Positions 26,331 to 35,523 of a stretch of DNA of 64,000 nt are shown piece after piece. The translations under genes and the position numbers were made by a program. Location: positions 1,612,001 through 1,676,000 of the forward strand of contig NZ_AP025183.1 of NCBI RefSeq assembly GCF_020885975.1, written 5' to 3'. The notes beneath the pieces are model-generated. The model had not been told where the DNA came from, ran no database searches, and saw only the letters and a program-made list of their open reading frames with translations. Numbering within the stretch: the stretch's first letter is position 1; each line of letters opens with the position of its first letter. This DNA comes from Flavobacterium ammonificans. Lineage in GTDB: Bacteria > Bacteroidota > Bacteroidia > Flavobacteriales > Flavobacteriaceae.

Positions 26331-27389
26331 ATGAAAAAAGTATTTACTATTTGTTTGACATTGTCTTTTATAAATTTATTTTCTCAAGACAATAAGAAAT
26401 TAACAATTACTTTATCAGGGTTTGTAGAAACCTACTATGCTTATGATTTTAATTCTAGTGGTCCTGAATCAAAATTGCCGTTTATGTACAATTACAATAG
26501 GCATAACGAAGTTAATCTGAATCTTGGATTGCTTCGTGCTAAAGTAGATTACGATAATACTTATGCCAGTATTGCTTTTCATTCTGGAACCTATGTAGAT
26601 GATAATTATGCTAATGAAAAAATGAAATACATCAACGAAGCCTTCGTAGGCTTGTATTTAGATAATCTTAAAAAACAATCAATTGAGGTAGGAATAATGC
26701 CAAGTTATATTGGATTTGAGTCTGCAGCTTCTGCCACCAACTTGACACTTACACGATCTATTTTAGCCGAAAATTCTCCTTATTTTATGACTGGTATAAA
26801 GTACAATAATACGCTTAGTGAGCGATTAAAATTTTCAATTTTTATAACTAACGGATGGCAAAGAATTAGTCGTGCTGATAGTAAACAGACTCCTTCAATA
26901 GGTACTCAATTGGTATATACTACAACAAATAACTCTTTGTTCAATTGGAGTACATTTGTAGGAGAAGAATTTAATGGGATTGATTTTTCCGCTCGCTATT
27001 TTAGTAATTTGTATTGGGATAAAAAATGGGATTCGCGATGGCGAACTATTGTAGGGTTTGATTTTGGTTTGCAAAATAAAAGTCAACCCGGTAATTCAAC
27101 ACAGATGTGGTATAGCCCAGTTGTAATTTCTCAATATACCATTAGCCCGAAATGGCAAACCGCAATAAGAGCAGAGTATTATCAAGACAAACACAATGTA
27201 CTCATCGCCACTTTAGATGAATTTAAAACTGTTGGTTTTTCAATGAACTTGGATTATCTATTGAATGACAAAACTAAATTTAGAACCGAATTACGTCATT
27301 TTAGTAGTGAAAACAATTTGTTTACTACCAGTACAATGAACACTACATCCAATTTATTTTTTACCTCCAGCTTGTGTTTCGAATTCTAA
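26331..27389 (+). CDS. Outer-membrane beta-barrel protein (porin-like)
   Basis: 352 residues with a signal peptide (ends near NLFSQ). The sequence alternates hydrophobic and polar residues throughout (for example LTITLSGFVETYYAYDFN) and ends in aromatic F (SSLCFEF), the usual outer-membrane barrel ending. It resembles the putative porins found after kdpC in Bacteroidota. It starts eight bases after kup, so it belongs to the potassium module and may help K+ cross the outer membrane (inference). Its stop codon overlaps that of sdaA (CTAA). Confidence 0.82.
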   Translation: MKKVFTICLTLSFINLFSQDNKKLTITLSGFVETYYAYDFNSSGPESKLPFMYNYNRHNEVNLNLGLLRAKVDYDNTYASIAFHSGTYVDDNYANEKMKYINEAFVGLYLDNLKKQSIEVGIMPSYIGFESAASATNLTLTRSILAENSPYFMTGIKYNNTLSERLKFSIFITNGWQRISRADSKQTPSIGTQLVYTTTNNSLFNWSTFVGEEFNGIDFSARYFSNLYWDKKWDSRWRTIVGFDFGLQNKSQPGNSTQMWYSPVVISQYTISPKWQTAIRAEYYQDKHNVLIATLDEFKTVGFSMNLDYLLNDKTKFRTELRHFSSENNLFTTSTMNTTSNLFFTSSLCFEF

Positions 27390-28813
27390 CAATCCGACAT
27401 ATTTACAGCTACTGCTAATCCTCCTTGGGAAGTCTCTTTGTATTTAGAATTCATGTCCTTGGCAGTTTGCCACATGGTATCTACTACTTTATCTAGAGGA
27501 ACTTTTACATTCTTTGGATCAGTAGCCAATGCTAATTCGGCAGCATTAATCGCTTTAATTGCACCCATTGTATTTCTCTCAATACACGGAATTTGTACCA
27601 AGCCTTCTATTGGATCACAAGTTAATCCCAAATGGTGTTCCATCGCAATTTCAGCTGCGATTAAAACCTGGCTCGGGGTTCCGCCCATGAGTTCGCACAA
27701 AGCTGCCGCAGCCATAGCGGATGACACGCCAATTTCTGCTTGACAACCACCCATAGCAGCTGATATAGTGGCACCTTGTTTAAAAATACTGCCAATTTCT
27801 CCAGCAACTAATAAAAATTGTTTGACTTCTTTTTCTCCTGCATGGTGGTTTTCAATCACCATATAATACATCAGAACAGCAGGAATAACACCTGCACTTC
27901 CATTTGTTGGTGCAGTTACCACTCGGCCCAATGAAGCGTTTACTTCGTTTACAGCTAATGCAAAACAGCTCACCCATTTTAAGATTTGGCGGAATTTCAC
28001 TTCTGTTTTTCTGATTTGTTCTAACCAAGTTTGTGGCGAATCATAGTTCGATAGTCCAATCAAATCTTGGTGCATATCAAAAGCTCTTCTTCGAACATTG
28101 AGTCCGCCTGGTAAAACGCCTTCAGAATGACAACCTAAATACATGCATTCTAGCATTGTGTTCCATATACGTAGCAGTTCATCATGAATTTCATTTTCAG
28201 AACGCATTGATTTTTCATTTTCATAAACGATTTCTGAAATTGATTTTTCTTCTGATGTAGCAAACTGTAGTAAGTCGGCTGCATTATTTATAATATAAGG
28301 AAAAGCACATTTGATGGCTTGTTTCTTTTTCGCATTCACTCGTTCTTCAACGACAACAAAACCTCCTCCAATAGAATAGTAGGTGGTTTCATAATGATCA
28401 TTTTCGTTGAAAAAAGCGGAAAATTTAATACCGTTAGAATGAAAAGGAAGAAAGTTTTTGTTGAAAACAATTGCAGTTTTTGGATCAAATTCAATTGTAT
28501 TTTCTCCACCTAAATTAATTGTTTTCTCTTTTATAATTTGATCTGTAATTCCTTTGATGTCTTCAACTGGAATTGTTTCTGGATTTTGATTACTAAGTCC
28601 TAGCATTACTGCTAAATCAGTTGCGTGTCCTTTGCCTGTAAGCGAAAGCGAACCGTATAAATCTACTCGTATGGATGTAACTTGAATTAGTCTATTTTCT
28701 TTTCGAAGTTCTGCTAAAAAACGTTCAGCAGCTCTCCACGGACCTAAAGTGTGGGAGCTCGATGGTCCAACACCGATTTTCAACATATCGAAAACAGAAA
28801 TACATTCTTCCAT
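27386..28813 (-). CDS. sdaA: L-serine ammonia-lyase, single-chain iron-sulfur form
   Basis: 475 residues with beta and alpha parts fused, as in the single-chain type. N-terminal [24 protein letters not shown] is diagnostic; the cluster-binding region of the alpha part includes [26 protein letters not shown] and the [16 protein letters not shown] cysteines. It deaminates L-serine to pyruvate with an oxygen-sensitive [4Fe-4S] cluster in the cytoplasm. It is a single-gene unit, convergent with the porin gene and overlapping it by four bases. Confidence 0.96.
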   Translation of the reverse strand: MEECISVFDMLKIGVGPSSSHTLGPWRAAERFLAELRKENRLIQVTSIRVDLYGSLSLTGKGHATDLAVMLGLSNQNPETIPVEDIKGITDQIIKEKTINLGGENTIEFDPKTAIVFNKNFLPFHSNGIKFSAFFNENDHYETTYYSIGGGFVVVEERVNAKKKQAIKCAFPYIINNAADLLQFATSEEKSISEIVYENEKSMRSENEIHDELLRIWNTMLECMYLGCHSEGVLPGGLNVRRRAFDMHQDLIGLSNYDSPQTWLEQIRKTEVKFRQILKWVSCFALAVNEVNASLGRVVTAPTNGSAGVIPAVLMYYMVIENHHAGEKEVKQFLLVAGEIGSIFKQGATISAAMGGCQAEIGVSSAMAAAALCELMGGTPSQVLIAAEIAMEHHLGLTCDPIEGLVQIPCIERNTMGAIKAINAAELALATDPKNVKVPLDKVVDTMWQTAKDMNSKYKETSQGGLAVAVNMSDC

Positions 28814-28990
28814 AAAATTAAACTTTTCTCAAAATTATAAAAATAATTAGAAATATTTTGATAATTAATTTGATTTAACAATGATATTTTTAATTAATCG
28901 TAATTATTGTGTTTCAAATTTTAACTTTTGTGTGTATATATTCTAAATATATCTACATTTGATATTCTATAAATTAGTTTTACTATTCCT

Positions 28991-31441
28991 ATGAAAAAAT
29001 CTATTTTTTTGATTTCTTTTTTGTTTTTGTATGGTTTATACACACAAGCTCAAATTAAATCTCCTTCTGAATTTTTGCCTAATTATGGCAAACAAATTAC
29101 ATTTCACCATCAAGCTGAAGCCTACTTTAGTCATTTAGTTAAAGAGTCATCGTTGATTAAACACCAGGTCTATGGTCAAACCAATGAAGAGCGAAACCTG
29201 AATGTTTATTTTGTTTCCACTCCTGAAAACTTGGCTAATTTGGATCAAATTAGGAATAACAATTTGAGCGCTATTGGCCTTTCTAATCAACAAAATCAGA
29301 AAATTGGCGATAAGCTGATTGTTTGGATTAGTTTTAGTGTGCATGGAAATGAATATGCTGGAATGGAAAGTGCTATGACTGTGGCTTATGAATTATTAAA
29401 TCCTTCAAATAAAGAAACCAAAGAATGGTTAAAAAATACAATTGTAATTTTAGATCCTTGTGAAAATCCTGATGGTCAATCTCGTTATGCTAATTGGTTA
29501 CGTGAAATTTCAGGAAAGAAAACCCATCCAGGTTTGTCTGATAGAGAACATATGGAAGTTTGGCCAGGCGGAAGATACAATCATTATGTATTTGATTTGA
29601 ATAGAGACTGGGCATGGCAAACACAAGTTGAATCTCAAAAGCGTATTGCGTTATACAACCAATGGATGCCACAAGTTCACGCAGATATTCACGAAATGGG
29701 GTATGAATCTCCGTATTTTTTTCCACCATCTGCGGAGCCGTTGCATGAATTTATTGACCAATACCAAAAAGACTTTCATTTTTCTCTTGGAAAAAATATC
29801 GCAGCTAAGTTTGATAAAGAAAATTGGCTATACAACACGCGTGAACGTTTTGATTTGTTTTATCCAAGTTATGGAGATACATATCCAACCTATAATGGAG
29901 CGGTTGGTATGACTTTGGAGCAAGGTGGGATTGGAGCTGGTCGCGAAATTAAATTGGCTAACGGAACTCATTTAACTACTAAAGACCGATTAACTCATCA
30001 TGCAAAAGCAGTTTTGACCATAATTGAAACAGCATCGAATCAGTCGGATCAATTGTTAAAAGGTTTTAGAGGTTTTATGACTAATTCCAGAAAAAAAGCC
30101 AAAGGAGTATATGCCACTTATGTGATGAAGAACAATCCGAAGTCGGAACAATTAGTTGAATTATTAAAGAAAAATGGAATTGAATATTCGTACGCCAATG
30201 CTAGTCAAAAAACCATTGGATACAATTATAAAACCAAAAAAGACAATACATTTTCTATCGAGCCAAATGATTTAATCATCAAGGCAGATCAACCAAGAGG
30301 TGTAATGACCCAAGTTTTATTTGAACCCAACCAAAAATTGAATGATAGTTTGTCTTATGATATCACGGCTTGGGATTTGCCATTGGCTTATGGATTAGAA
30401 GGATATGCGTTAAAAAATAGTGTGGCTTTAAGCACCAAAGCTGCGATTGAGAAAAAGCAATTAAATGCACCAGAAAAAGTATACGCCTTTCATATTCCTT
30501 GGAATAATAGAACTTCCGCAAAGATAGTTTCTCAATTGCTTCAAAACGGAATAAAAGTGAGAACAGCAGCACAGAAAGCCGTTTTCGGAGATGTTATTGT
30601 TGAGTCTGGCGGATTGATTGTTAGTAAAGGGGACAATCCAACCATAACTAACTTTGAAAAAACTGTTGGTGATTTAATTCAATCAAAAGCGGATTATAAT
30701 TACTTAACTTCAGGTTTTTCAGTGAATGCACGTGATTTAGGTGGAGAAAACTTCTCTTTAATTAAGATGCCAAAAATTCTTTTGTTATCAGGAAAAGGAG
30801 TAAATCCAACAGAGTTTGGAGCGGTTTGGCATTATTTAGATGAAGTTATTCAATATCCAACGAGTATTGTAGATGTAAGTAATTTAGGAAGAATAGATTG
30901 GTCAGAATACAATACGTTAATTCTGGCGGATGGGAATTATAACTTCTCTGAAGATTTTAGCAAGCAATTAGAAAATTGGATTGCAAAAGGAGGAAAGGTA
31001 ATTGCAATGAATGAGGCATTGAGCCAATTTGAGAAAACAGAAAGTTATGCTTTACGTGAGTTTGCTTCGGATGAAGAGAAAACAAAATCTGAAAATGCTG
31101 CTAAAGAAAAAGAACTTAAGAGTCGTTTGCTAGATTACCACAATCATGAAAGAAGATTAATATCATCTTCTATTCCAGGTGCAATTATCGAAAATTCCAT
31201 AGATGCTTCTCATCCATTGGCATTTGGATTAGGTTCCAATTATTTTAGTTTAAAAACGGATGCAAGAAAATATTCCTTATTGACGAATGCCTCTAATGTG
31301 ATTTATGTTCCTAAAAATTACAGAAGTTATGGTTTTATTGGACATGAATTGAAGAAGCAATTAGCTGAAACGGTTACGTTTGCAGTAGAGAAAAAGAACA
31401 AAGGAACTTTGATTTATATGATAGACAATCCTTATGTTTAG
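28991..31441 (+). CDS. Secreted M14-family zinc carboxypeptidase
   Basis: 816 residues with a signal peptide (cleavage near YTQAQ). Zinc ligands H118 and E121 sit in HGNEYAGME, with the third probably H234 of ADIHEMG; FDLNRDWAW lies between, and the catalytic Glu candidate is in MTLEQGG. After the peptidase domain (about 40-350) comes a long C-terminal region with a glutamine-amidotransferase-like fold (KILLLSGKGVNPTEFGAVWHYL). It should remove C-terminal residues of peptides outside the cytoplasm. No type IX secretion tail is seen. It is monocistronic with a terminator after. Confidence 0.9.
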   Translation: MKKSIFLISFLFLYGLYTQAQIKSPSEFLPNYGKQITFHHQAEAYFSHLVKESSLIKHQVYGQTNEERNLNVYFVSTPENLANLDQIRNNNLSAIGLSNQQNQKIGDKLIVWISFSVHGNEYAGMESAMTVAYELLNPSNKETKEWLKNTIVILDPCENPDGQSRYANWLREISGKKTHPGLSDREHMEVWPGGRYNHYVFDLNRDWAWQTQVESQKRIALYNQWMPQVHADIHEMGYESPYFFPPSAEPLHEFIDQYQKDFHFSLGKNIAAKFDKENWLYNTRERFDLFYPSYGDTYPTYNGAVGMTLEQGGIGAGREIKLANGTHLTTKDRLTHHAKAVLTIIETASNQSDQLLKGFRGFMTNSRKKAKGVYATYVMKNNPKSEQLVELLKKNGIEYSYANASQKTIGYNYKTKKDNTFSIEPNDLIIKADQPRGVMTQVLFEPNQKLNDSLSYDITAWDLPLAYGLEGYALKNSVALSTKAAIEKKQLNAPEKVYAFHIPWNNRTSAKIVSQLLQNGIKVRTAAQKAVFGDVIVESGGLIVSKGDNPTITNFEKTVGDLIQSKADYNYLTSGFSVNARDLGGENFSLIKMPKILLLSGKGVNPTEFGAVWHYLDEVIQYPTSIVDVSNLGRIDWSEYNTLILADGNYNFSEDFSKQLENWIAKGGKVIAMNEALSQFEKTESYALREFASDEEKTKSENAAKEKELKSRLLDYHNHERRLISSSIPGAIIENSIDASHPLAFGLGSNYFSLKTDARKYSLLTNASNVIYVPKNYRSYGFIGHELKKQLAETVTFAVEKKNKGTLIYMIDNPYV

Positions 31442-31515
31442 AGGATTTTGGGAAAATGGAATCCTACTTTTTAGTAATGCTTTGTTTCAAGTACAGTAAA
31501 GCATTTGTAATGAAT

Positions 31516-31545
31516 AAAAAAGAGCACCAAATTGGTGCTCTTTTT
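31516..31545. terminator. Bidirectional terminator after the M14 peptidase gene
   Basis: Stem AGAGCACC / GGTGCTCT with a five-base loop, flanked by six A on the left and five T on the right. It separates the convergent peptidase and lipoprotein genes. Confidence 0.88.
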
Positions 31546-31562
31546 GTTTTGATATAATTCCA

Positions 31563-32012
31563 TTATTTATTTCTAAGCCTTAGTCCTAGGGGTACCTTTA
31601 CAATTCCTTTTTCGTAAATGTTAATATACAATACAATTGGTTTCGTTTGCCCTTCCCATTTTAGTTCGTAAACATCTAAGAAACCAGCACCCATATCACT
31701 TCTTTTGGTAGGGAAGGGACAGCAACTTTCCAGTTTAGTGTAGGTTATTTTTTCTCCTCTTGGCCCCGCCAAAGCATTTAAAAAACGCTCTTGGTTGGCA
31801 TCGGTAGCGCTAGTTTTATAAAAAATATTGATAGGGTAATCTTTGTCGTATCCGTATTTTTTATCCGTACTGAATTCTCGTATTTCAAATGTATTGTCTT
31901 TATTTACTACTAGGTCAGGAGCTGAATCATCGACATTTTTTAAGGTAGATCGAGTGCTTATGCAGGAACTTAGTAGAATTGAAATACTTAAAATAGATAT
32001 AATTTTTTTCAT
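31563..32012 (-). CDS. Predicted lipoprotein of unknown function
   Basis: About 149 residues from the ATG at 32012; an in-frame start eight codons upstream would spoil the signal peptide. The N-terminus MKKIISILSISILLSSC is a clear lipoprotein signal with lipobox LSSC. The mature part is polar with a two-cysteine ESCCPF segment in the middle. I do not recognise the family. It stands alone between the peptidase and the YeeE pair. Confidence 0.7.
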   Translation of the reverse strand: MKKIISILSISILLSSCISTRSTLKNVDDSAPDLVVNKDNTFEIREFSTDKKYGYDKDYPINIFYKTSATDANQERFLNALAGPRGEKITYTKLESCCPFPTKRSDMGAGFLDVYELKWEGQTKPIVLYINIYEKGIVKVPLGLRLRNK

Positions 32013-32169
32013 AATTGATAAAGTTTTAAATGCCAAAACTGTTTACAAAACTCCAACAAATATAAATAGAACTTTGTAGGCTTGTTAAAAATAACAATAA
32101 TTATGCCCAAATTAATTGTTTTTATTGCCAATAAGAATTCTTATTTTTACAGAAATTAATTAAATAATT

Positions 32170-32727
32170 ATGAATGTATTTTTTCAAACTTGGCCTTGGT
32201 ATGTTTCAGGTTTTCTAATTGGTTTGATTATGTTAAGTTTGATTTTTTTCGGAAAACAATTCGGTATGTCATCCAATCTAGAAACACTTTGTTCCATGTC
32301 AGGATTAGGTAAAAAAGTTTCTTATTTCAATTTTGATTGGAAAACCAATAAATGGAATTTGATGGTAGTTTTAGGCGCTATGCTTGGCGGATTTGTTGCC
32401 GTTAACTTTATGAGTGATCCAACTAATGTTACGATAAATCCAGCTACGGTTTATCAATTGTCTACACTTGGAATTGATGCTCCTGATGGAAAGTTAGCAC
32501 CCGATGCTCTTTTTGGAAATCAAATATTTGAATCACCTAAAAGTATTTTCATTTTATTAATTGGTGGAATTTTAATTGGTTTCGGAACGCGCTATGCTGG
32601 AGGCTGTACTTCTGGACATGCTATTTCAGGATTGAGTAATTTACAACTTCCTTCATTGAAAGCCGTGATTGGGTTTTTTATTGGCGGATTGATTATGGCG
32701 CATTTCATTTTACCTTTAATTTTTTGA
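32170..32727 (+). CDS. YeeE/YedE family transporter, first half
   Basis: 185 residues, membrane protein with about four helices and the motif GTRYAGGCTSGHAISG, where the Cys in GGCTSGH matches the conserved thiosulfate-relay cysteine of YeeE proteins. In Bacteroidota this family is commonly split into two consecutive genes; together they probably form one thiosulfate or related sulfur-compound importer in the inner membrane. The second half begins two bases downstream. No rhodanese or TusA gene is adjacent. Confidence 0.88.
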   Translation: MNVFFQTWPWYVSGFLIGLIMLSLIFFGKQFGMSSNLETLCSMSGLGKKVSYFNFDWKTNKWNLMVVLGAMLGGFVAVNFMSDPTNVTINPATVYQLSTLGIDAPDGKLAPDALFGNQIFESPKSIFILLIGGILIGFGTRYAGGCTSGHAISGLSNLQLPSLKAVIGFFIGGLIMAHFILPLIF

Positions 32728-32729
32728 TT

Positions 32730-33143
32730 ATGAAATACTTTAAATTTTTACTTGTAGGTTTTGTTTTCGGAATTGTTTTAACCAAATCAGAGGCGGTATC
32801 ATGGTACCGTATTTATGAAATGTTCCAATTTCAATCATTTCATATGTATGGAATTATTTCAGTTGCCATTGCAACAGGAATTATTGGCATTCAACTTATT
32901 AAAAGGAATAATATAAAAGCATTAGATGGTTCTGCCATTGTAATTAAGGATAAAGACAACAGCACCGCTCGATATATTTTTGGTGGTATCTTTTTTGGAT
33001 TAGGTTGGGGATTAGTAGGTTCTTGTCCAGGACCGATCTTTATTTTATTAGGAGCTGGATTTCTACCTGTAATTGTAGTATTTATAGGTGCTTTGATTGG
33101 AACTACTTTGTATGGAATTTTGAAGAAAAAATTACCGCACTAA
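32730..33143 (+). CDS. YeeE/YedE family transporter, second half
   Basis: About 137 residues from the ATG at 32730; a TTG two codons earlier overlaps the first gene's stop. It has about four membrane helices and the conserved Cys motif GWGLVGSCPGPIFILLG, complementary to the GGCTSGH motif of the preceding gene. The two should assemble as a pseudo-dimer equivalent to full-length YeeE. A terminator follows after 23 bases. Confidence 0.86.
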   Translation: MKYFKFLLVGFVFGIVLTKSEAVSWYRIYEMFQFQSFHMYGIISVAIATGIIGIQLIKRNNIKALDGSAIVIKDKDNSTARYIFGGIFFGLGWGLVGSCPGPIFILLGAGFLPVIVVFIGALIGTTLYGILKKKLPH

Positions 33144-33166
33144 ATAACAATCCATTTACTATTGAG

Positions 33167-33202
33167 TAGCATTTTCTTGAATTAGAAAATGCTATTTTTT
33201 TT
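33167..33202 (+). terminator. Terminator of the YeeE pair
   Basis: An 11-bp stem TAGCATTTTCT / AGAAAATGCTA with a six-base loop is followed by eight T on the plus strand. Its right arm includes the stop codon of the convergent lysoplasmalogenase gene. Confidence 0.85.
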
Positions 33203-33863
33203 GGTTTAAATTTAAAATTCCCCAAACAATACCATATTGAGCAGCCAAATAAGTAACCATAATTAAAAAGGAAGCAAATGGAATGGCTTGGTAAAATTTG
33301 TTAAATGCTAAAATACTATCAGAAGCAATAAATAGAATTGCACCAATTAATACGGATTGATAGGGTATTTTAGCCCATTGATAACTTCCTTTTAATGCAA
33401 AATACAACATACTGCTAATTACAACAGCATACACTATAACAGGCAAAGTAAGCGGTCCTAACTTCGGACCTAATGTAGTTATCATTCCAAAGAAATAAAG
33501 TAAAATAAGTCCTATTCCGGCTCCAAAACTAATTTTGTTAGAAATGGATGTAGTTACCGCTTGTTGGTTAAAAAGCACGATATAAAATACATGAGAAATC
33601 AAGAATGCTACTAAACCAATTATAAAATAGAGTTCGCCTTGATTAGCAAATAATAAAACAATATCACCAATCCATGAAAAAGTCAACGCAATTAAAAGAG
33701 TAGACTTAGTTTTGAACTTTTCTGATACATATACCGCAATTAGTAAAAAGGGAAGTAAAAAGGGTTTCATTAAACGTGCCATTTCTTCTTGCTCTAGTGC
33801 AGTTATAGCCAAATAGAGGAAACTAAATCCTAAATAAATAAATAGTACAGTTTTATTTTTCAT
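33192..33863 (-). CDS. Lysoplasmalogenase-like protein (YhhN/TMEM86 family)
   Basis: 223 residues with about seven to eight membrane helices covering the whole length. Two conserved acidic motifs of the family are visible: SWIGDIVLLF and ASDSILAFNKF. TMEM86 proteins hydrolyse the vinyl-ether bond of lysoplasmalogens to a fatty aldehyde and a glycerophospho-alcohol. It starts eleven bases after the stop of the hydroxylase gene, which resembles alkylglycerol monooxygenase, so the two are very likely one operon acting on ether lipids. Family assignment is good; substrate is inference. Confidence 0.85.
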   Translation of the reverse strand: MKNKTVLFIYLGFSFLYLAITALEQEEMARLMKPFLLPFLLIAVYVSEKFKTKSTLLIALTFSWIGDIVLLFANQGELYFIIGLVAFLISHVFYIVLFNQQAVTTSISNKISFGAGIGLILLYFFGMITTLGPKLGPLTLPVIVYAVVISSMLYFALKGSYQWAKIPYQSVLIGAILFIASDSILAFNKFYQAIPFASFLIMVTYLAAQYGIVWGILNLNQKK

Positions 33864-33874
33864 GTTTCAAATAG

Positions 33875-35140
33875 TTATGCTATCGCTAATTTTTCTGACT
33901 TGAAATCGGTACTTACAAAATACAAAGTTCCAAAAAAGGAAAGACTAATGAATGCCATTACTAAATAGGTTCCGTATGGAATGAGTTGATCAATTTGAAA
34001 CCAATCTCCTAACGCAACAACTACACCTATACCATAAGTAAAACGAATGGTTTCCCATAGCATGGCATATTTATTTGTATCCATTAATTCGGTATAACTA
34101 TACACACTGATAAAGATGAAAAAAGCATAGATAAAAATATTTTCTAAGCTTAGATTAGCAATTGAAAGATATAGAATACTCACTAATCCTAAGGTTAGAA
34201 ATAGTTGAAATAAAGACCAATACATTAATAGCTTTGAATGTTGCGAACCGTATTTTGTAAATTGATATACATTAGTGATTTTAATTACCGGATATTTTTC
34301 TTCAAAATTAGCCGGACGCCAACCAGTTGGTTGAAACCAAATAGTCAGTTTGTCTTTCCAATTCTCAGCGCGCCAAGCATCCGAAATTAATAACCAAAGA
34401 TGTTGAAAGTTAATACGGAATGGGTTCCAAGTTTGAGCGGGTCTTGTGATTCCAAAAACAGCTGGTACATCGTCTAACTCTTCTTGGAATGTTCCGAATA
34501 GTTTATCCCAAAAAATGAAAATCTGTCCGTGATTTTTATCCATGTATTCTGGATTTATGGCATGATGAACACGATGGTGTGATGGTGTCACAATTATTTT
34601 TTCTAAAATCCCCATTTTCTTAATGTGTTTGGTATGGTACCAAAACTGTAAAAACAAATGAATAGGCAAAGTAATAGCAATCACTTTGGCAGGAACTCCT
34701 ACGATAGCTGCTGGTAATAAAAGGAAAGTAAAAAGATTGACAAAACTTGAAATGCTTTGGCGTAAAGCACAAGATAGATTAAACTCTTCACTGCTGTGGT
34801 GAATAGCGTGTTTGTTCCATAAGAAATTGATTTGATGCGATAAACGGTGCGACCAATAGCCATAAAAATCAATTACAATAAACGCAATTAATATAGAAAC
34901 AATTGAAACCTCTTGTTGGAATAATGCTAAATGAATTGACATCCATTCATAAGATAGTAAAGTAATGCTTAATCCCAATACATCTTTTAATGAATTTACC
35001 ATACCGGAACTAATGCTTGATACGGAATCCATTAAGGGAGCTGTATCTTCTCCTTTGTAATATCCATACAATTTTTCAATGATAATCAATACCAAAAATA
35101 TCGGCATTGCGTAAACTAAAATAGCAGCATATTCTTTCAT
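33875..35140 (-). CDS. Fatty acid hydroxylase superfamily protein, alkylglycerol monooxygenase-like
   Basis: About 421 residues from the ATG at 35140 (a TTG three codons earlier is unlikely). The di-iron histidine boxes are complete: H98-R-L-S-H102, H111-A-I-H114-H115, H169 in FWYHT, and H188-H189-R-V-H192-H193. The spacing and the surrounding words (HHSSEEFNLSCALRQS, TPSHHRVHH, DKNHGQIFIFWDKLFGTF) match my memory of animal AGMO/TMEM195, as does the C-terminal membrane domain (about residues 290-410). AGMO cleaves alkyl ether bonds of glycerolipids and needs tetrahydrobiopterin. It is an inner-membrane protein and first gene of the pair. Confidence 0.85.
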   Translation of the reverse strand: MKEYAAILVYAMPIFLVLIIIEKLYGYYKGEDTAPLMDSVSSISSGMVNSLKDVLGLSITLLSYEWMSIHLALFQQEVSIVSILIAFIVIDFYGYWSHRLSHQINFLWNKHAIHHSSEEFNLSCALRQSISSFVNLFTFLLLPAAIVGVPAKVIAITLPIHLFLQFWYHTKHIKKMGILEKIIVTPSHHRVHHAINPEYMDKNHGQIFIFWDKLFGTFQEELDDVPAVFGITRPAQTWNPFRINFQHLWLLISDAWRAENWKDKLTIWFQPTGWRPANFEEKYPVIKITNVYQFTKYGSQHSKLLMYWSLFQLFLTLGLVSILYLSIANLSLENIFIYAFFIFISVYSYTELMDTNKYAMLWETIRFTYGIGVVVALGDWFQIDQLIPYGTYLVMAFISLSFFGTLYFVSTDFKSEKLAIA

Positions 35141-35211
35141 ACAAGTCAATTATTTTATCAAATATAAAATAAAACCGCTTGTTTTTTTAATAAAGGAAAA
35201 AAAATATAAGC

Positions 35212-35487
35212 TTAGATGATTTCGGCACTAAGCCCTGCTGCCAATAATTGAATGCATTGTGGCTTTAGTTTATCATAGATATCTGTCTTGACTGTACATT
35301 TACCGTTGTAATGAATAATTAGCGAACATTGTTCGGCTTGTTCTGGAGTATGATCACATACGCGTACCAAGGTTTCAATTACGTGATCAAAAGTATTGAC
35401 ATCGTCATTGTACACTACAATTTCATTATTGGCAGGTGTCGTTTCTTGGGTACGAACTCGTTCTCTTACTTTTTCTTTAGTACTCAT
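35212..35487 (-). CDS. clpS: ATP-dependent Clp protease adaptor ClpS
   Basis: 91 residues with the NEIVVYNDDVNTFDHVIETLVRVCDHTPEQAEQCSLIIHYNGKC core; the N-degron pocket residues N, D, D and the H are in place. ClpS delivers substrates with bulky N-terminal residues to ClpAP/ClpCP. No clp gene is adjacent. It is directly downstream of prmA (36 bases) on the same strand. Confidence 0.95.
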   Translation of the reverse strand: MSTKEKVRERVRTQETTPANNEIVVYNDDVNTFDHVIETLVRVCDHTPEQAEQCSLIIHYNGKCTVKTDIYDKLKPQCIQLLAAGLSAEII

Positions 35488-35523
35488 TTGAGGGTAGGTT
35501 TTTGTACTTTGGTAATTACAATA

